NCBI RefSeq assembly: GCF_001611795.1
Contig: NZ_CP015098.1
Location: forward strand, 3,968,001-4,032,000
Length of the DNA: 64,000 bases
Direction: 5' to 3'
DNA from: Streptomyces qaidamensis
Lineage (GTDB): Bacteria; Actinomycetota; Actinomycetes; Streptomycetales; Streptomycetaceae
A model generated the notes under the pieces. It was not told the DNA's origin and did not search any database. It was given only the letters and a program-made list of their open reading frames with translations. A program made the translations under genes and the position numbers. Below are positions 16,364 through 24,248 of this stretch, one piece after another; the first letter of the stretch is position 1, and every line of letters begins with the position of its first letter.

Positions 16364-17136
16364 GCGGTGTGCTCGTACGGGCCGACCGGGACAGCGGGGT
16401 CGCCGTCGTGACACTGGACCGGCCCGGGCGGCTCAATGCCGTCGACCTCGCCATGGCCGACGAACTGGCCTCCGCATGGCACGAGTTGCGGTTCGACGAC
16501 GCCGTGCGGGCGATCGTCCTCACCGGGGCCGGTGAGCGCGCGTTCTGCACCGGCATCGACCGGGACGCCGTCGTGCCGCAGCCGAACTCGCCCTACGCGC
16601 AGGACGATCCTCTGCTCGGGATCGGGCCGAAGGCGAACGACCTGTGGAAACCGGTCGTCGCCGCCGTGCACGGCATGGCCTGCGGAGGCGCCTTCTACCT
16701 GCTCGGCGAGGCGGAGTTCGTCGTTGCGGACACCACCGCCTGCTTCTTCGACCCGCACACCACCTACGGCATGGTCAGCGCCTACGAGTCCGTCCTCATG
16801 GCGCAGCGCATGCCCTACGGGGAGGTCGCGCGGATGGCGCTGATGGGGGCGGCGGAGCGGATCTCGGCCCGGCGGGCGTACGAGATCGGGCTGGTGTCGG
16901 AACTCGTGCCGGAGGGCGAGGCATTGGGGGCGGCGACCGCGTGCGCCACCGTCCTCGCCGGGTATCCGACCGAGGCCGTGCAGGGGACCGTGCGGGCGCT
17001 GTGGGCCGCGAGTGAGGCGGGGCGGGCCCAGGGATTCGCACAGGCACCGCATCTCATCGCACTCGGGAACGCGGCGGGCGAGCGGCAGGCCCGGTTGTTC
17101 GCCGGGAGGTCGAGGGAGTACCGGTTGCGTGAGTGA
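16360..17136 (+). CDS. Crotonase-fold protein, enoyl-CoA hydratase/isomerase family, atypical active site
   Basis: A 258-residue crotonase. The oxyanion-hole strands are present (GERAFCTGID near residue 62 and HGMACGGAFYLLGEAE near 105). However, the two catalytic glutamates of classical hydratases are absent: the GGGxE position reads GGAFY and the second reads FFDPHTTYG instead of xxPExxxG. Ordinary hydration is therefore doubtful; isomerase, dechlorinase-type, hydrolase or carbon-carbon bond chemistry is possible. It is the third gene of the operon starting at 14779, overlapping DUF35 by 4 bases. Confidence 0.85.
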   Translation: MSGVLVRADRDSGVAVVTLDRPGRLNAVDLAMADELASAWHELRFDDAVRAIVLTGAGERAFCTGIDRDAVVPQPNSPYAQDDPLLGIGPKANDLWKPVVAAVHGMACGGAFYLLGEAEFVVADTTACFFDPHTTYGMVSAYESVLMAQRMPYGEVARMALMGAAERISARRAYEIGLVSELVPEGEALGAATACATVLAGYPTEAVQGTVRALWAASEAGRAQGFAQAPHLIALGNAAGERQARLFAGRSREYRLRE

Positions 17137-17170
17137 AGTCGTTTACCCCTACACCCGTATGCTCGGGGGC

Positions 17171-18136
17171 GTGGTTGAGCATCGGATGATCGACGTCAAT
17201 GGCATACAGCTGCACATCGCGGAGCAGGGTGAGGGCCCGCTCGTGGTGCTGCTGCACGGGTTCCCGGAGTCCTGGCACTCCTGGCGGCACCAGTTCGGGC
17301 CGCTGGCCGAGGCCGGTTTCCGGGTGGTCGCGCCCGACCAGCGGGGGTACGGCGGCAGTGACCGCCCCGAGGACGTGGCCGCGTACAGCATCCTCCACCT
17401 GGTGGGGGACGTGGTCGGGCTGGTCCACGCGCTGGGCGAGGAGCGGGCGTTCGTCGTCGGGCACGACTGGGGCGCGCCGGTGGCCTGGCACACCGCGCTG
17501 CTGCGGCCGGACGTGGTGCGCGGGGTGGCGGGGCTGAGCGTGCCGCCGCCGTTCCGGGGGAGCCGGCCTCCGCTTCAGACCATGCAGGAGCGGTTCGAGG
17601 GGCGCTTCTACTGGAACCACTTCAACCGGCCGGGGGCCGCGGACGCCGAGTTCGCCGCCGACACCCGCACGACCCTGCGCAAGCTGCTGTACTCCGCCTC
17701 CGGTGACGCGCCGGACGCCGGGCGTCCCGAGCAGGCCCTGGTCGACCCGGAGCGCGGCTGGCTCACGGACGCGCCGGACCCCGAGGTGCTGCCCGAGTGG
17801 CTCACCGAGGAGGACCTCGACGTGCTCACCGAGAGCTTCGAGCCGGGCTTCACCGGCGCGCTCAACTGGTACCGCAACCTGGACCGCAACTGGGAGCTGA
17901 CCGCCCCCTGGCAGGGCGCGGTCGTCACTTCGCCCGCCCTGTACGTGTACGGCGACCGCGACGTGGTCCCGGCCTTCCCGGGGACACCCGAACTGATCGA
18001 GCGGCTGCCGGACTTGATGCCGGACCTGCGCCGCAAGCCGCTCGTGCTGCCGGGCTGCGGCCACTGGACGCAGCAGGAGCGGCCCGCCGAGGTGAACGAG
18101 GCGCTGATCGACTTCCTGACGGAGCTGCGGGACTGA
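17171..18136 (+). CDS. Alpha/beta-fold epoxide hydrolase
   Basis: A soluble epoxide-hydrolase-like protein of about 321 residues. HGFPESW (29-35) gives the oxyanion hole, Asp99 in VGHDWGAP is the nucleophile, YGDRDVV supplies the acid and GCGHWTQQE the histidine. Hydrolysis of an epoxide to a diol is expected. The start is uncertain: GTG 17171 gives the conserved EHRMIDVNG beginning, while ATG 17159 and ATG 17186 are in frame. It lies 34 bases after the crotonase without a CTGACG site and could be read through from that operon. Confidence 0.85.
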   Translation: MVEHRMIDVNGIQLHIAEQGEGPLVVLLHGFPESWHSWRHQFGPLAEAGFRVVAPDQRGYGGSDRPEDVAAYSILHLVGDVVGLVHALGEERAFVVGHDWGAPVAWHTALLRPDVVRGVAGLSVPPPFRGSRPPLQTMQERFEGRFYWNHFNRPGAADAEFAADTRTTLRKLLYSASGDAPDAGRPEQALVDPERGWLTDAPDPEVLPEWLTEEDLDVLTESFEPGFTGALNWYRNLDRNWELTAPWQGAVVTSPALYVYGDRDVVPAFPGTPELIERLPDLMPDLRRKPLVLPGCGHWTQQERPAEVNEALIDFLTELRD

Positions 18137-18264
18137 CAACCCGGTTGCCGTCGTCCGGCTGCGTGGCGACCGGCCCGTACCCGGCGTAGCGTCGTGGGTG
18201 GGAGCGGTGCACGGGCCGCTCCCCGGCGAGCGACGGCCGCCGTCCGGAGCACCCCTTCCGTACG

Positions 18265-18285
18265 CCGGGACGACGGCCGTCCCGG
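18265..18285. terminator. Hairpin between convergent epoxide hydrolase and afsK
   Basis: CCGGGAC (18265-18271) pairs with GTCCCGG (18279-18285) around a 7-base loop in the 154-base convergent gap. It could end transcription in both directions. There is no U-tract. Confidence 0.5.
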
Positions 18286-18290
18286 GCGGG

Positions 18291-20702
18291 TCAGGCGGTG
18301 CGCGCCGTGCCCGTGCCCTTCTCCGCGTCCAGTGCGTACACGCAGCGGTCCTTGCTGCACGCGTACACCACTCCGTCCCGGACGACCGGGGAGCCGGTGA
18401 TCTCGCCGCCGGTGGCGAGTTTCCAGCGCAGCCGGCCGTCGTCGGCCTTCAGGGTGTAGAGCAGGTGGTCGGTGGAGCCGAAGTGGATACGGCCCTCGGC
18501 CACCGAGGGGGCGCCGACGATGTCGCCGCCCGCCTGGAAGCGCCACTTGGGCGTGCCGGTGACCGCGTCGAGGGTGTAGAGGCCCTTGCCGCTGCCCACG
18601 TGGACATGGCCGGCGGCGACCAGGACGGGATCGACACAGGAGCGGGCCTCGGTGGCGATGCGCCAGCGGTCGCGGCCGTCGGTGGCGTCGAGGGCGTAGA
18701 CCGTACCGAGGTAGTCGGCGAGGTAGATGCCGCCGCCGGTGACGGCCGGGCCGGGGACGAAGGTGGGCGGGCAGAGGAACACGGCCGGGGCCTCGAAGTG
18801 CCACTTCACGTGCCCGGCGGCCACGTCGAGGGCGAGGACGCGGGTACCGGCGCAGACGTAGACGTAGCCGTCGGTGGCCGGGGTGAGCCGGATGGGGACG
18901 CCGCCGCACGAGGCCGCGTCGCCGATCGGGTACGACCAGCGCTCGTCGCCGGTGCGGGCGTCCAGGGCGCGCAGCCGGGCGTCCTGCCACACGTAGACCG
19001 TGCCGTCGTGCAGGGCGGGTCCTGCCTCGGGGGACTCGAAGTCCGACTGGCAGCCGGTGACCTCCCACAGCTTCTGGCCGCTGGAGGCCTCCCAGCCCTG
19101 GACGCCGCCGCCGCGGGTGCCGGTGACGACGGTGCCGCGGCCGGCCTTGAGCGAGTACACCCAGGCGTCCGTCTGGAGGCGCCAGAGGTCGGCGCCCTCA
19201 CGGGCGTCCAGGGCGAACAGCGTGGGCCCGTCGGAGGCGTGGATACGGCCGTCCGCGACCGCCATGGACCAGGCGACGTCCCGGGTCTTGAAGCGGCGGC
19301 GGCCGGTGGCGACGTCCAGCGCGTGCACCTCGAAGGAGGTGACGTAGACCAGGTCGCCGGCGACCGAGGGCGTGCCCCAGACGTCGTTGGACATGCGGAA
19401 GCGCCAGGGCCGCCAGCCGCCGGCCTGCTCCGGCGGCGCGGCCGGGGCCGGGGGTGCGGCGACGGCGGGGCCCACGGCGGGGTCCGTGCCGTTGACGCCG
19501 GGGCGCGGCTTGGACCAGGAGGCGGCGAGGGCGGCCTCCGGTGCCGGCGCCTGCACGGCGGCGGCGCGTACGTCCGCGACGCGCGGGCCCGGGCCGATGG
19601 GCACCTTGGCGCCGGCGAGGCGGACGGGGCCGGTGTCGGGGCCGATGGGGGCACCTCCCCGCTCGGGCGGAGCCGAGAGCTTGGGGGAGGGAGCGGGCGA
19701 CGGGACGACCGGGTCGTGCGCGGGCGGCGGCGGGATGGGCGCCGGGCCCGGCGCGGGGCGTCCGCCGCCGCTGCGGCCGGCGCCGGGGGCGGGCTTGCCG
19801 GACGGTCGGCCGTTGCGGCGGGACTCGATCAGGCCCACGGCCCGCTCGGGCAGCCACGCGGAGGCCGTGCCGCTGTCGTCGGAGCCGGAGCCGAAGAGGT
19901 GGGGGGCCAGCTGGGCCTGGAGGTCGGCCGGGTTGGGGCGGGCCGTGGGGTCCATCTGCATACAGGACTCGATGAGCGGCCGCAGCTCGTCCGGGAGTCC
20001 TTCGAGGTCCGGGCCCTCCCGGAGGAGCATGAAGACCGTCTCGACCGGGTTGGCGCCGTGGAAGGGCGGGTGGCCCGTGGCGGCGAAGACCAGCATGGAG
20101 CCCAGGGAGAAGACGTCGCTGGCGCCGGTGACGCTGCGGGAGTCCTTGGCCTGTTCGGGGGACATGTAGGCGGGCGTGCCGACGGCCACGTTCGTCATCG
20201 TCAAACGCGTGTTCGAGACGCCCGACGCGATGCCGAAGTCGATCACCCGGGGTCCGTCCTCCACGACGAGGACGTTCGACGGCTTGAGGTCCCGGTGCAC
20301 CAGGCCCGCGCCGTGGATGGACTGGAGCGCCTCGGCCACGCCCGCCGCCAGCCAGCGCACCGCCTGGGCCGGCATCGGGCCGCAGTCGTTCACTATCTCC
20401 TCGAGGGAGGGCGCGGGGACGTACGCGGTGGCCAGCCACGGCACGGCGGCGCGCGGGTCGGCGTCCACGACCGCGGCCGTGTAGAAGCCGGAGACGGCGC
20501 GGGCCGCCTCCACCTCACGCGTGAAGCGGACCCGGAACAGCTGGTCCTCGGCCAGCTCCGTCCGGACGGTCTTGATCGCCACGCGCCGGCCGGACGCCGA
20601 ACGCGCGAGATAGACCAGCCCCATGCCGCCGGCACCCAGCCGTCCCAGCACCTCGAACGGCCCGATCCGCCGCGGATCGTGCTGCGTCAGCTGATCCACC
20701 AC
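18291..20702 (-). CDS. afsK: AfsK, serine/threonine protein kinase with C-terminal PQQ-like propeller
   Basis: An 803-residue eukaryotic-type kinase. It has the glycine loop GRLGAGGMGLVY (20-31), Lys44, catalytic Asp138 in HRDLKPSN and DFG (155-157), followed by a Pro/Ala-rich linker (about 300-430) and a PQQ-type beta-propeller of repeated W-x-x-x-A/T-x-G blades to the end. In S. coelicolor AfsK phosphorylates AfsR, and its autophosphorylation is modulated by KbpA and by S-adenosylmethionine. The GTG start gives MVDQLTQHDP, matching the remembered S. coelicolor N-terminus, with GGAGGTGG upstream. No classical transmembrane helix is evident; AfsK is known to be attached loosely to the membrane. 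Confidence 0.95.
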   Translation of the reverse strand: MVDQLTQHDPRRIGPFEVLGRLGAGGMGLVYLARSASGRRVAIKTVRTELAEDQLFRVRFTREVEAARAVSGFYTAAVVDADPRAAVPWLATAYVPAPSLEEIVNDCGPMPAQAVRWLAAGVAEALQSIHGAGLVHRDLKPSNVLVVEDGPRVIDFGIASGVSNTRLTMTNVAVGTPAYMSPEQAKDSRSVTGASDVFSLGSMLVFAATGHPPFHGANPVETVFMLLREGPDLEGLPDELRPLIESCMQMDPTARPNPADLQAQLAPHLFGSGSDDSGTASAWLPERAVGLIESRRNGRPSGKPAPGAGRSGGGRPAPGPAPIPPPPAHDPVVPSPAPSPKLSAPPERGGAPIGPDTGPVRLAGAKVPIGPGPRVADVRAAAVQAPAPEAALAASWSKPRPGVNGTDPAVGPAVAAPPAPAAPPEQAGGWRPWRFRMSNDVWGTPSVAGDLVYVTSFEVHALDVATGRRRFKTRDVAWSMAVADGRIHASDGPTLFALDAREGADLWRLQTDAWVYSLKAGRGTVVTGTRGGGVQGWEASSGQKLWEVTGCQSDFESPEAGPALHDGTVYVWQDARLRALDARTGDERWSYPIGDAASCGGVPIRLTPATDGYVYVCAGTRVLALDVAAGHVKWHFEAPAVFLCPPTFVPGPAVTGGGIYLADYLGTVYALDATDGRDRWRIATEARSCVDPVLVAAGHVHVGSGKGLYTLDAVTGTPKWRFQAGGDIVGAPSVAEGRIHFGSTDHLLYTLKADDGRLRWKLATGGEITGSPVVRDGVVYACSKDRCVYALDAEKGTGTARTA

Positions 20703-20864
20703 TCTGCCTGCCACCTCCCCGTACGAGCCGCGCCAAAGCCACATGTTCCACGCGACCCCGTGCAGCGTCTCACCACCGCACCGCCATGGCGGCACGCACC
20801 CTGATTCTTCCTGGCCGGAGCCCTGGTTGCGAACCCGGTGACAATTGAGATGTCTCGGAGGATA

Positions 20865-20886
20865 AGCGATCAAACGATGACCAAAC
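20865..20886 (-). promoter_or_regulatory. 11-bp direct repeats upstream of afsK
   Basis: Read on the minus strand, GTTTGGTCATC is followed directly by GTTTGATCGCT, then TATCC. The repeats share GTTTGrTC at 11-base spacing, the same geometry as the AfsR/PhoP repeats before afsS. They lie about 163 bases upstream of the afsK start, next to the VOC gene stop. Binding by a SARP or response regulator is inferred. Confidence 0.4.
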
Positions 20887-20895
20887 AATGCCTGC

Positions 20896-21618
20896 TCAGC
20901 GGCGCAGCAGCGCGAAGGACGCCCCCTGATCGTCCGTGACGACGGCGACCTCGCCGTACGAGGTCTCGAACGGCGGGGCCTGGACCCGGCCGCCGAGCCG
21001 CCGCACGTCCTCCAGCGCGGCCGGTACGTCCTCGACGGCGAAGTGCACGAGGAAGTGGGGCGGCATCTGCGCGGGGAACACGTCGGAGACGGGGGCGCGG
21101 CCGAAATCGGGCTCGGCGTCCGGCCCGAACAGGGCCTCCCGGAAGAGATCGCCGTAGAAGGTGTTGGCGGCCTCGGTGTCGCGGGCGTACAGCTCGGCCC
21201 AGGCGAAGGTGCCCGGCTCGTGCCGCCTTCCGAAGCCGGGGTGCTCCTCCGGCTGCCACAGGGCGAAGACGGCGCCCTCGGGGTCGGTGACGAGCGCCGT
21301 GACGCCCAGCTCCCCGGCGGGCACCGGCGCCGAGACGATCTGCCCGCCCGCGTCCCGGACGCGCCGGGCCAGGGCCGGTGCGTCCGGGGTCGCGAAGTAC
21401 ACCGTCCAGACGGTGGGCAGCCGGCCGTCCACCTTGCGGACCAGCGCGGCCACGGGTTCGCCGTCCTTCAGCGCCTGCGCGAAGGAGCCGAACCAGTCCT
21501 CGAAGGTCCACCCGAAAAGTTCACCGTAGAACCGCTTGCCCGCCTCGACGTCGGCAAGCTGCGCGTCCACCCAGCAGGGGACGCCCTCTCCGTACACCGA
21601 TGCCCTGTTTTCGGCCAT
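20896..21618 (-). CDS. VOC/glyoxalase-fold protein, candidate KbpA (AfsK-binding protein)
   Basis: A 240-residue protein with two tandem VOC domains. Each has the beta-alpha-beta-beta-beta signature (WVDAQLADVEAGKRFYGELFGW near residues 16-37, WAELYARDTEAANTFYGDLF near 138-157) and a GAVFALWQP- or GASFALLRR-type closing strand. Metal ligands are not clearly conserved, so it may be a binding rather than a catalytic protein. It sits immediately upstream of afsK on the same strand. In S. coelicolor the AfsK inhibitor KbpA is a protein of similar size and, as I recall, encoded beside afsK; I am not certain enough to assign the symbol. Confidence 0.82.
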   Translation of the reverse strand: MAENRASVYGEGVPCWVDAQLADVEAGKRFYGELFGWTFEDWFGSFAQALKDGEPVAALVRKVDGRLPTVWTVYFATPDAPALARRVRDAGGQIVSAPVPAGELGVTALVTDPEGAVFALWQPEEHPGFGRRHEPGTFAWAELYARDTEAANTFYGDLFREALFGPDAEPDFGRAPVSDVFPAQMPPHFLVHFAVEDVPAALEDVRRLGGRVQAPPFETSYGEVAVVTDDQGASFALLRR

Positions 21619-21731
21619 GCCGCCAACGTAACCGCGACCGCCGCAACCCGCAGACCAGGCACACAGTCTTCGTACTCCCGCGCACCCCATTTGCAGTCGG
21701 CCGAATCGCGCCCCGATCACGCCTCGGTAAG

Positions 21732-21746
21732 CTGACGGCATGACAG
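21732..21746. promoter_or_regulatory. Degenerate TetR-type operator across the TetR start codon
   Basis: CTGACGGCATGACAG keeps the full left arm and four of six right-arm bases of the CTGACGnnnCGTCAG consensus. It covers the ATG at 21740. If bound, it would give weak autoregulation. It could also be chance, since part of it is coding. Confidence 0.4.
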
Positions 21747-22387
21747 GACAAGTGCGTACCGTCGACGGCCGCGTGGCCGGCAGGCGTGGGCAGGCGACCC
21801 GGCAGAAGCTGCTCGACTGCCTCAGCGAGATGCTCAGCTCCTCCCCGTACCGGGACGTCAAAGTCATCGATGTCGCCCGGAAGGCGGGCACTTCGCCCGC
21901 GACCTTCTACCAGTACTTCCCGGACGTCGAAGGCGCCGTCCTGGAGATCGCCGAGCAAATGGCCACCGAGGGCGCCGCGTTGACGGAGCTCCTGGAGGGC
22001 CGCTCCTGGGCCGGCAAGGCCGGCTGGCAGACGGCGCAGGAACTCGTCGACGGCTTCCTGGAGTTCTGGCGCAAGAACGACGCGATCCTCCGGGTCGTCG
22101 ATCTCGGCGCCGCCGAGGGCGACAAGCGTTTCTACAAACTCCGCATGAAGATCCTCAACTCGGTGAACAACTCCCTCGCGGACGCCGTCGCCGAGCTCCA
22201 GGCCAAGGGCAGGGTCGACAAGGACGTGAACCCGGCGGCCGTCGCCGGTTCGCTCGTCGCGATGCTCGCGGCCGTCGCCTCCCACCAGAAGGGCTTCTCC
22301 TCCTGGGGCGTGAAGCAGGCCGAACTGAAACCGAACCTCGCCCTGTTGGTGCACTTGGGCGTCACCGGCCGGAAGCCGGCGAAATAG
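21740..22387 (+). CDS. TetR family transcriptional regulator, candidate regulator of the CTGACG regulon
   Basis: A 215-residue TetR-type repressor. An N-terminal helix-turn-helix (about residues 18-64) ends in KAGTSPATFYQYFPDVEGA, and an all-helical ligand-binding domain follows. It is the only TetR gene in a window that holds 14 copies of a TetR-like operator in front of acyl-CoA catabolic genes, and it carries a degenerate copy at its own start. Control of that regulon, with an acyl-CoA as likely inducer, is inference; TetR genes outside the window could equally be responsible. It diverges from the VOC/afsK genes. Confidence 0.9.
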   Translation: MTGQVRTVDGRVAGRRGQATRQKLLDCLSEMLSSSPYRDVKVIDVARKAGTSPATFYQYFPDVEGAVLEIAEQMATEGAALTELLEGRSWAGKAGWQTAQELVDGFLEFWRKNDAILRVVDLGAAEGDKRFYKLRMKILNSVNNSLADAVAELQAKGRVDKDVNPAAVAGSLVAMLAAVASHQKGFSSWGVKQAELKPNLALLVHLGVTGRKPAK

Positions 22388-22438
22388 CGCGGCGCATCGG
22401 CCTCTCACGCATCCGAGTCCTGTCTGGCAGGCGGTGGT

Positions 22439-22942
22439 TCACGCAGGTGGACCGCCGCCTGTCGCGCTTTTCTGCCTGGGCACGAGCCGGAACACCCGGA
22501 TCTCCCGTTCCACCCGCGCCTGGTACGCCGCGTACGGCGGCCAGAACGCCAGCAGCGCCCGCCATGCCGCCGCCCGCTCCTCCCCCGCCAGCAGCCGGGC
22601 CGTGACCGCGACGTCCCGGCCCTTCCAGCTGATCTCCGCGTCGGGGTGCGCGAGCAGGTTGTGGCTCCAGGCGGGATGCCCCGGCCGTCCGAAGTTGGAC
22701 CCGACGAGGATCCAGCAGCGCCCGCCGTCCTGAGGCATGCAGGCCAGGGGCGTACGACGGGGCAGTCCGCTCCGCGCCCCGGTGGAGGTCAGCACCACAC
22801 CGGGGAGCAGGTGCGCGCTGAGCAGCACCTTTCCCCGGGTGAGCCGGTGGACGGCCCGGTCGAGGGCGGGCACCACGTGCGGCGCCACCCGCGCGAAGCC
22901 TCTGGTCGACGACACCTTCTGCACCACACGCGCACCCCTCAT
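22439..22942 (-). CDS. Nitroreductase/deazaflavin-dependent oxidoreductase (DDN family)
   Basis: A 167-residue split-barrel protein with the DDN-family pattern: VVLTSTGARSGLPRRTPLAC near residue 50-70, then WILVGSNFGRPGHPAWSHNLLAHPDAEI. Such proteins use F420H2 to reduce quinones or other acceptors. It overlaps the acyl-CoA dehydrogenase stop as ATGA and is second in that operon, so it may regenerate or accept electrons for the pathway (inference). It converges with the TetR gene. Confidence 0.87.
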   Translation of the reverse strand: MRGARVVQKVSSTRGFARVAPHVVPALDRAVHRLTRGKVLLSAHLLPGVVLTSTGARSGLPRRTPLACMPQDGGRCWILVGSNFGRPGHPAWSHNLLAHPDAEISWKGRDVAVTARLLAGEERAAAWRALLAFWPPYAAYQARVEREIRVFRLVPRQKSATGGGPPA

Positions 22943-24132
22943 GTGCCGGCCTCCTCGAATACGTGTGCCGCGTCGGCCGCGTGTGCCCGCAGCCGGTGCA
23001 CCGGCCCGAACAGCAGCTCGTCGCCCGCGGCACGCTTGAAGTACAGGTGAGCCTCGTGCTCCCAGGTGAATCCGATGCCGCCGTGCAGCTGGATCCCCTC
23101 GGCGGCGGCGCGGCGCAGTGCTTCGAGCGCCTGGGCGAGGGCGAGAGGGCCGGCCGTCTGTGCCCCGGGGGCCGGGGCCGCGGCGGCCCAGGCCGCGTAG
23201 TACGCCGCCGACCGGGCCGCCTGGACCTGGACGTAGGCGTCGGCCAGCCGGTGTTTGACCGCCTGGAAGGAGCCGACCGGCCTGCCGAACTGCTCGCGCT
23301 GCCCCACGTACTCGACGGTCCGCTCCAGCACCCGGCCGGCGGCCCCCACGGCCTCGGCGGCGAGGCAGGCGGCGGCGGTGTCACCGAGCCGGGCCAGGGC
23401 GGGGAGGGCGTCGGCGGCTTCGTCACCCAGCAACTCCGCCGGTGTGTCGCGCAGTTGGATCCGCCCCTGCGGGCGGGTGGCGTCCAGGGCGGTCTGCCGT
23501 ACGCGGGTGAGGCCGGCGGCGTCCCCGCGCACGAGGAAGAGCAGCACGCGCGATCGGGCGAAACCGCCGGTGTGCGCGGCGACCACGAGCAGCTCGGCAC
23601 TGTGCCCGTCGAGCACCTGGTCGACCTGCCCGTACACCTGCCAGCCGGCCCCGGTCCGCCGGGCCTGTACGCCCCCGGCCCGTCCCCCGCCGGCCCACTG
23701 CCCGCGCCGGTCGTGGCCGGTGAGCGCGAGGGCGGTGGCGAGTGCGGGCCCCGGTACGGCGAGGGTGGCGGTGAGTCCGCCGGAGGCGATACGCGGCAGG
23801 AGCCCGGTGCGCTGGGCTCCGGTGCCGAGGGCGAGCAGCAGCGGGGCGGTGAGGACGGCGGTGGCCAGCAGGGGGGTCGGGGCGAGGGCCCGGCCCGTCT
23901 CCTCGCAGGCCAGGGCCAGTTCGGTCACCGTGCCGCCGACTCCGCCGCAGGTCTCGGGGAGCGCCAGTCCGGGCAGCCCCAGGTGCCCGGCGAGGGCGGT
24001 CCACAGGGCCCGGTCGTGTCCGGCCGGGGTGTCGACGGCGGCCCGCAGCTCTTGTGGACCGCACCGCTTGTCGAGCAGGCCTCGCAGGGTGCGGCGGATC
24101 TCGTCCTGTTCGTCGGTGAAGCGGGCGTCCAT
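22939..24132 (-). CDS. Acyl-CoA dehydrogenase, beta-type steroid-like subunit
   Basis: A 397-residue FAD-dependent dehydrogenase. It has the N-terminal helical start (MDARFTDEQDEIRRTLRGLL), the REQFGRPVGSFQAVKHRLAD signature near 275-294, and IQLHGGIGFTWEHEAHLYFKR near the C-terminus. These motifs are typical of one subunit of mycobacterial alpha2beta2 acyl-CoA dehydrogenases that act on steroid or other bulky CoA esters. Its partner alpha subunit is not adjacent; candidates are at 41849 or 47540. It starts just downstream of operator 24164-24178 and diverges from the second thiolase-like gene. Confidence 0.88.
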   Translation of the reverse strand: MDARFTDEQDEIRRTLRGLLDKRCGPQELRAAVDTPAGHDRALWTALAGHLGLPGLALPETCGGVGGTVTELALACEETGRALAPTPLLATAVLTAPLLLALGTGAQRTGLLPRIASGGLTATLAVPGPALATALALTGHDRRGQWAGGGRAGGVQARRTGAGWQVYGQVDQVLDGHSAELLVVAAHTGGFARSRVLLFLVRGDAAGLTRVRQTALDATRPQGRIQLRDTPAELLGDEAADALPALARLGDTAAACLAAEAVGAAGRVLERTVEYVGQREQFGRPVGSFQAVKHRLADAYVQVQAARSAAYYAAWAAAAPAPGAQTAGPLALAQALEALRRAAAEGIQLHGGIGFTWEHEAHLYFKRAAGDELLFGPVHRLRAHAADAAHVFEEAGT

Positions 24133-24163
24133 GGGGCACCTCTCTCCGCACCTCTCTTCGCAT

Positions 24164-24178
24164 CTGACGGTCCGTCAT
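24164..24178. promoter_or_regulatory. TetR-type operator, site 6 (CTGACGGTCCGTCAT)
   Basis: ATCTGACGGTCCGTCATAT is a near-perfect copy of the shared palindrome, 32 bases before the acyl-CoA dehydrogenase start. Only the last core base departs from the consensus. Confidence 0.75.
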
Positions 24179-24229
24179 ATTAGGGCGGCGGAACAGGGAA
24201 GCCCAGAGCCCTGCCGGGCCCACCCGAAT

Positions 24230-24244
24230 CTGATGTACCGTCAG
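24230..24244. promoter_or_regulatory. TetR-type operator, site 7 (CTGATGTACCGTCAG)
   Basis: This copy ends 4 bases before the ATG of the thiolase-like gene, so a bound repressor would cover the transcription start. The promoter of this gene may produce a leaderless or very short-leader transcript. Confidence 0.75.
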
Positions 24245-24248
24245 ATGC

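Noticed and set aside
7827..18136. An antibiotic biosynthetic gene cluster controlled by the SARP gene
   Set aside because: AfsR here is the pleiotropic regulator with afsS beside it; no polyketide synthase, peptide synthetase or terpene synthase genes are present.
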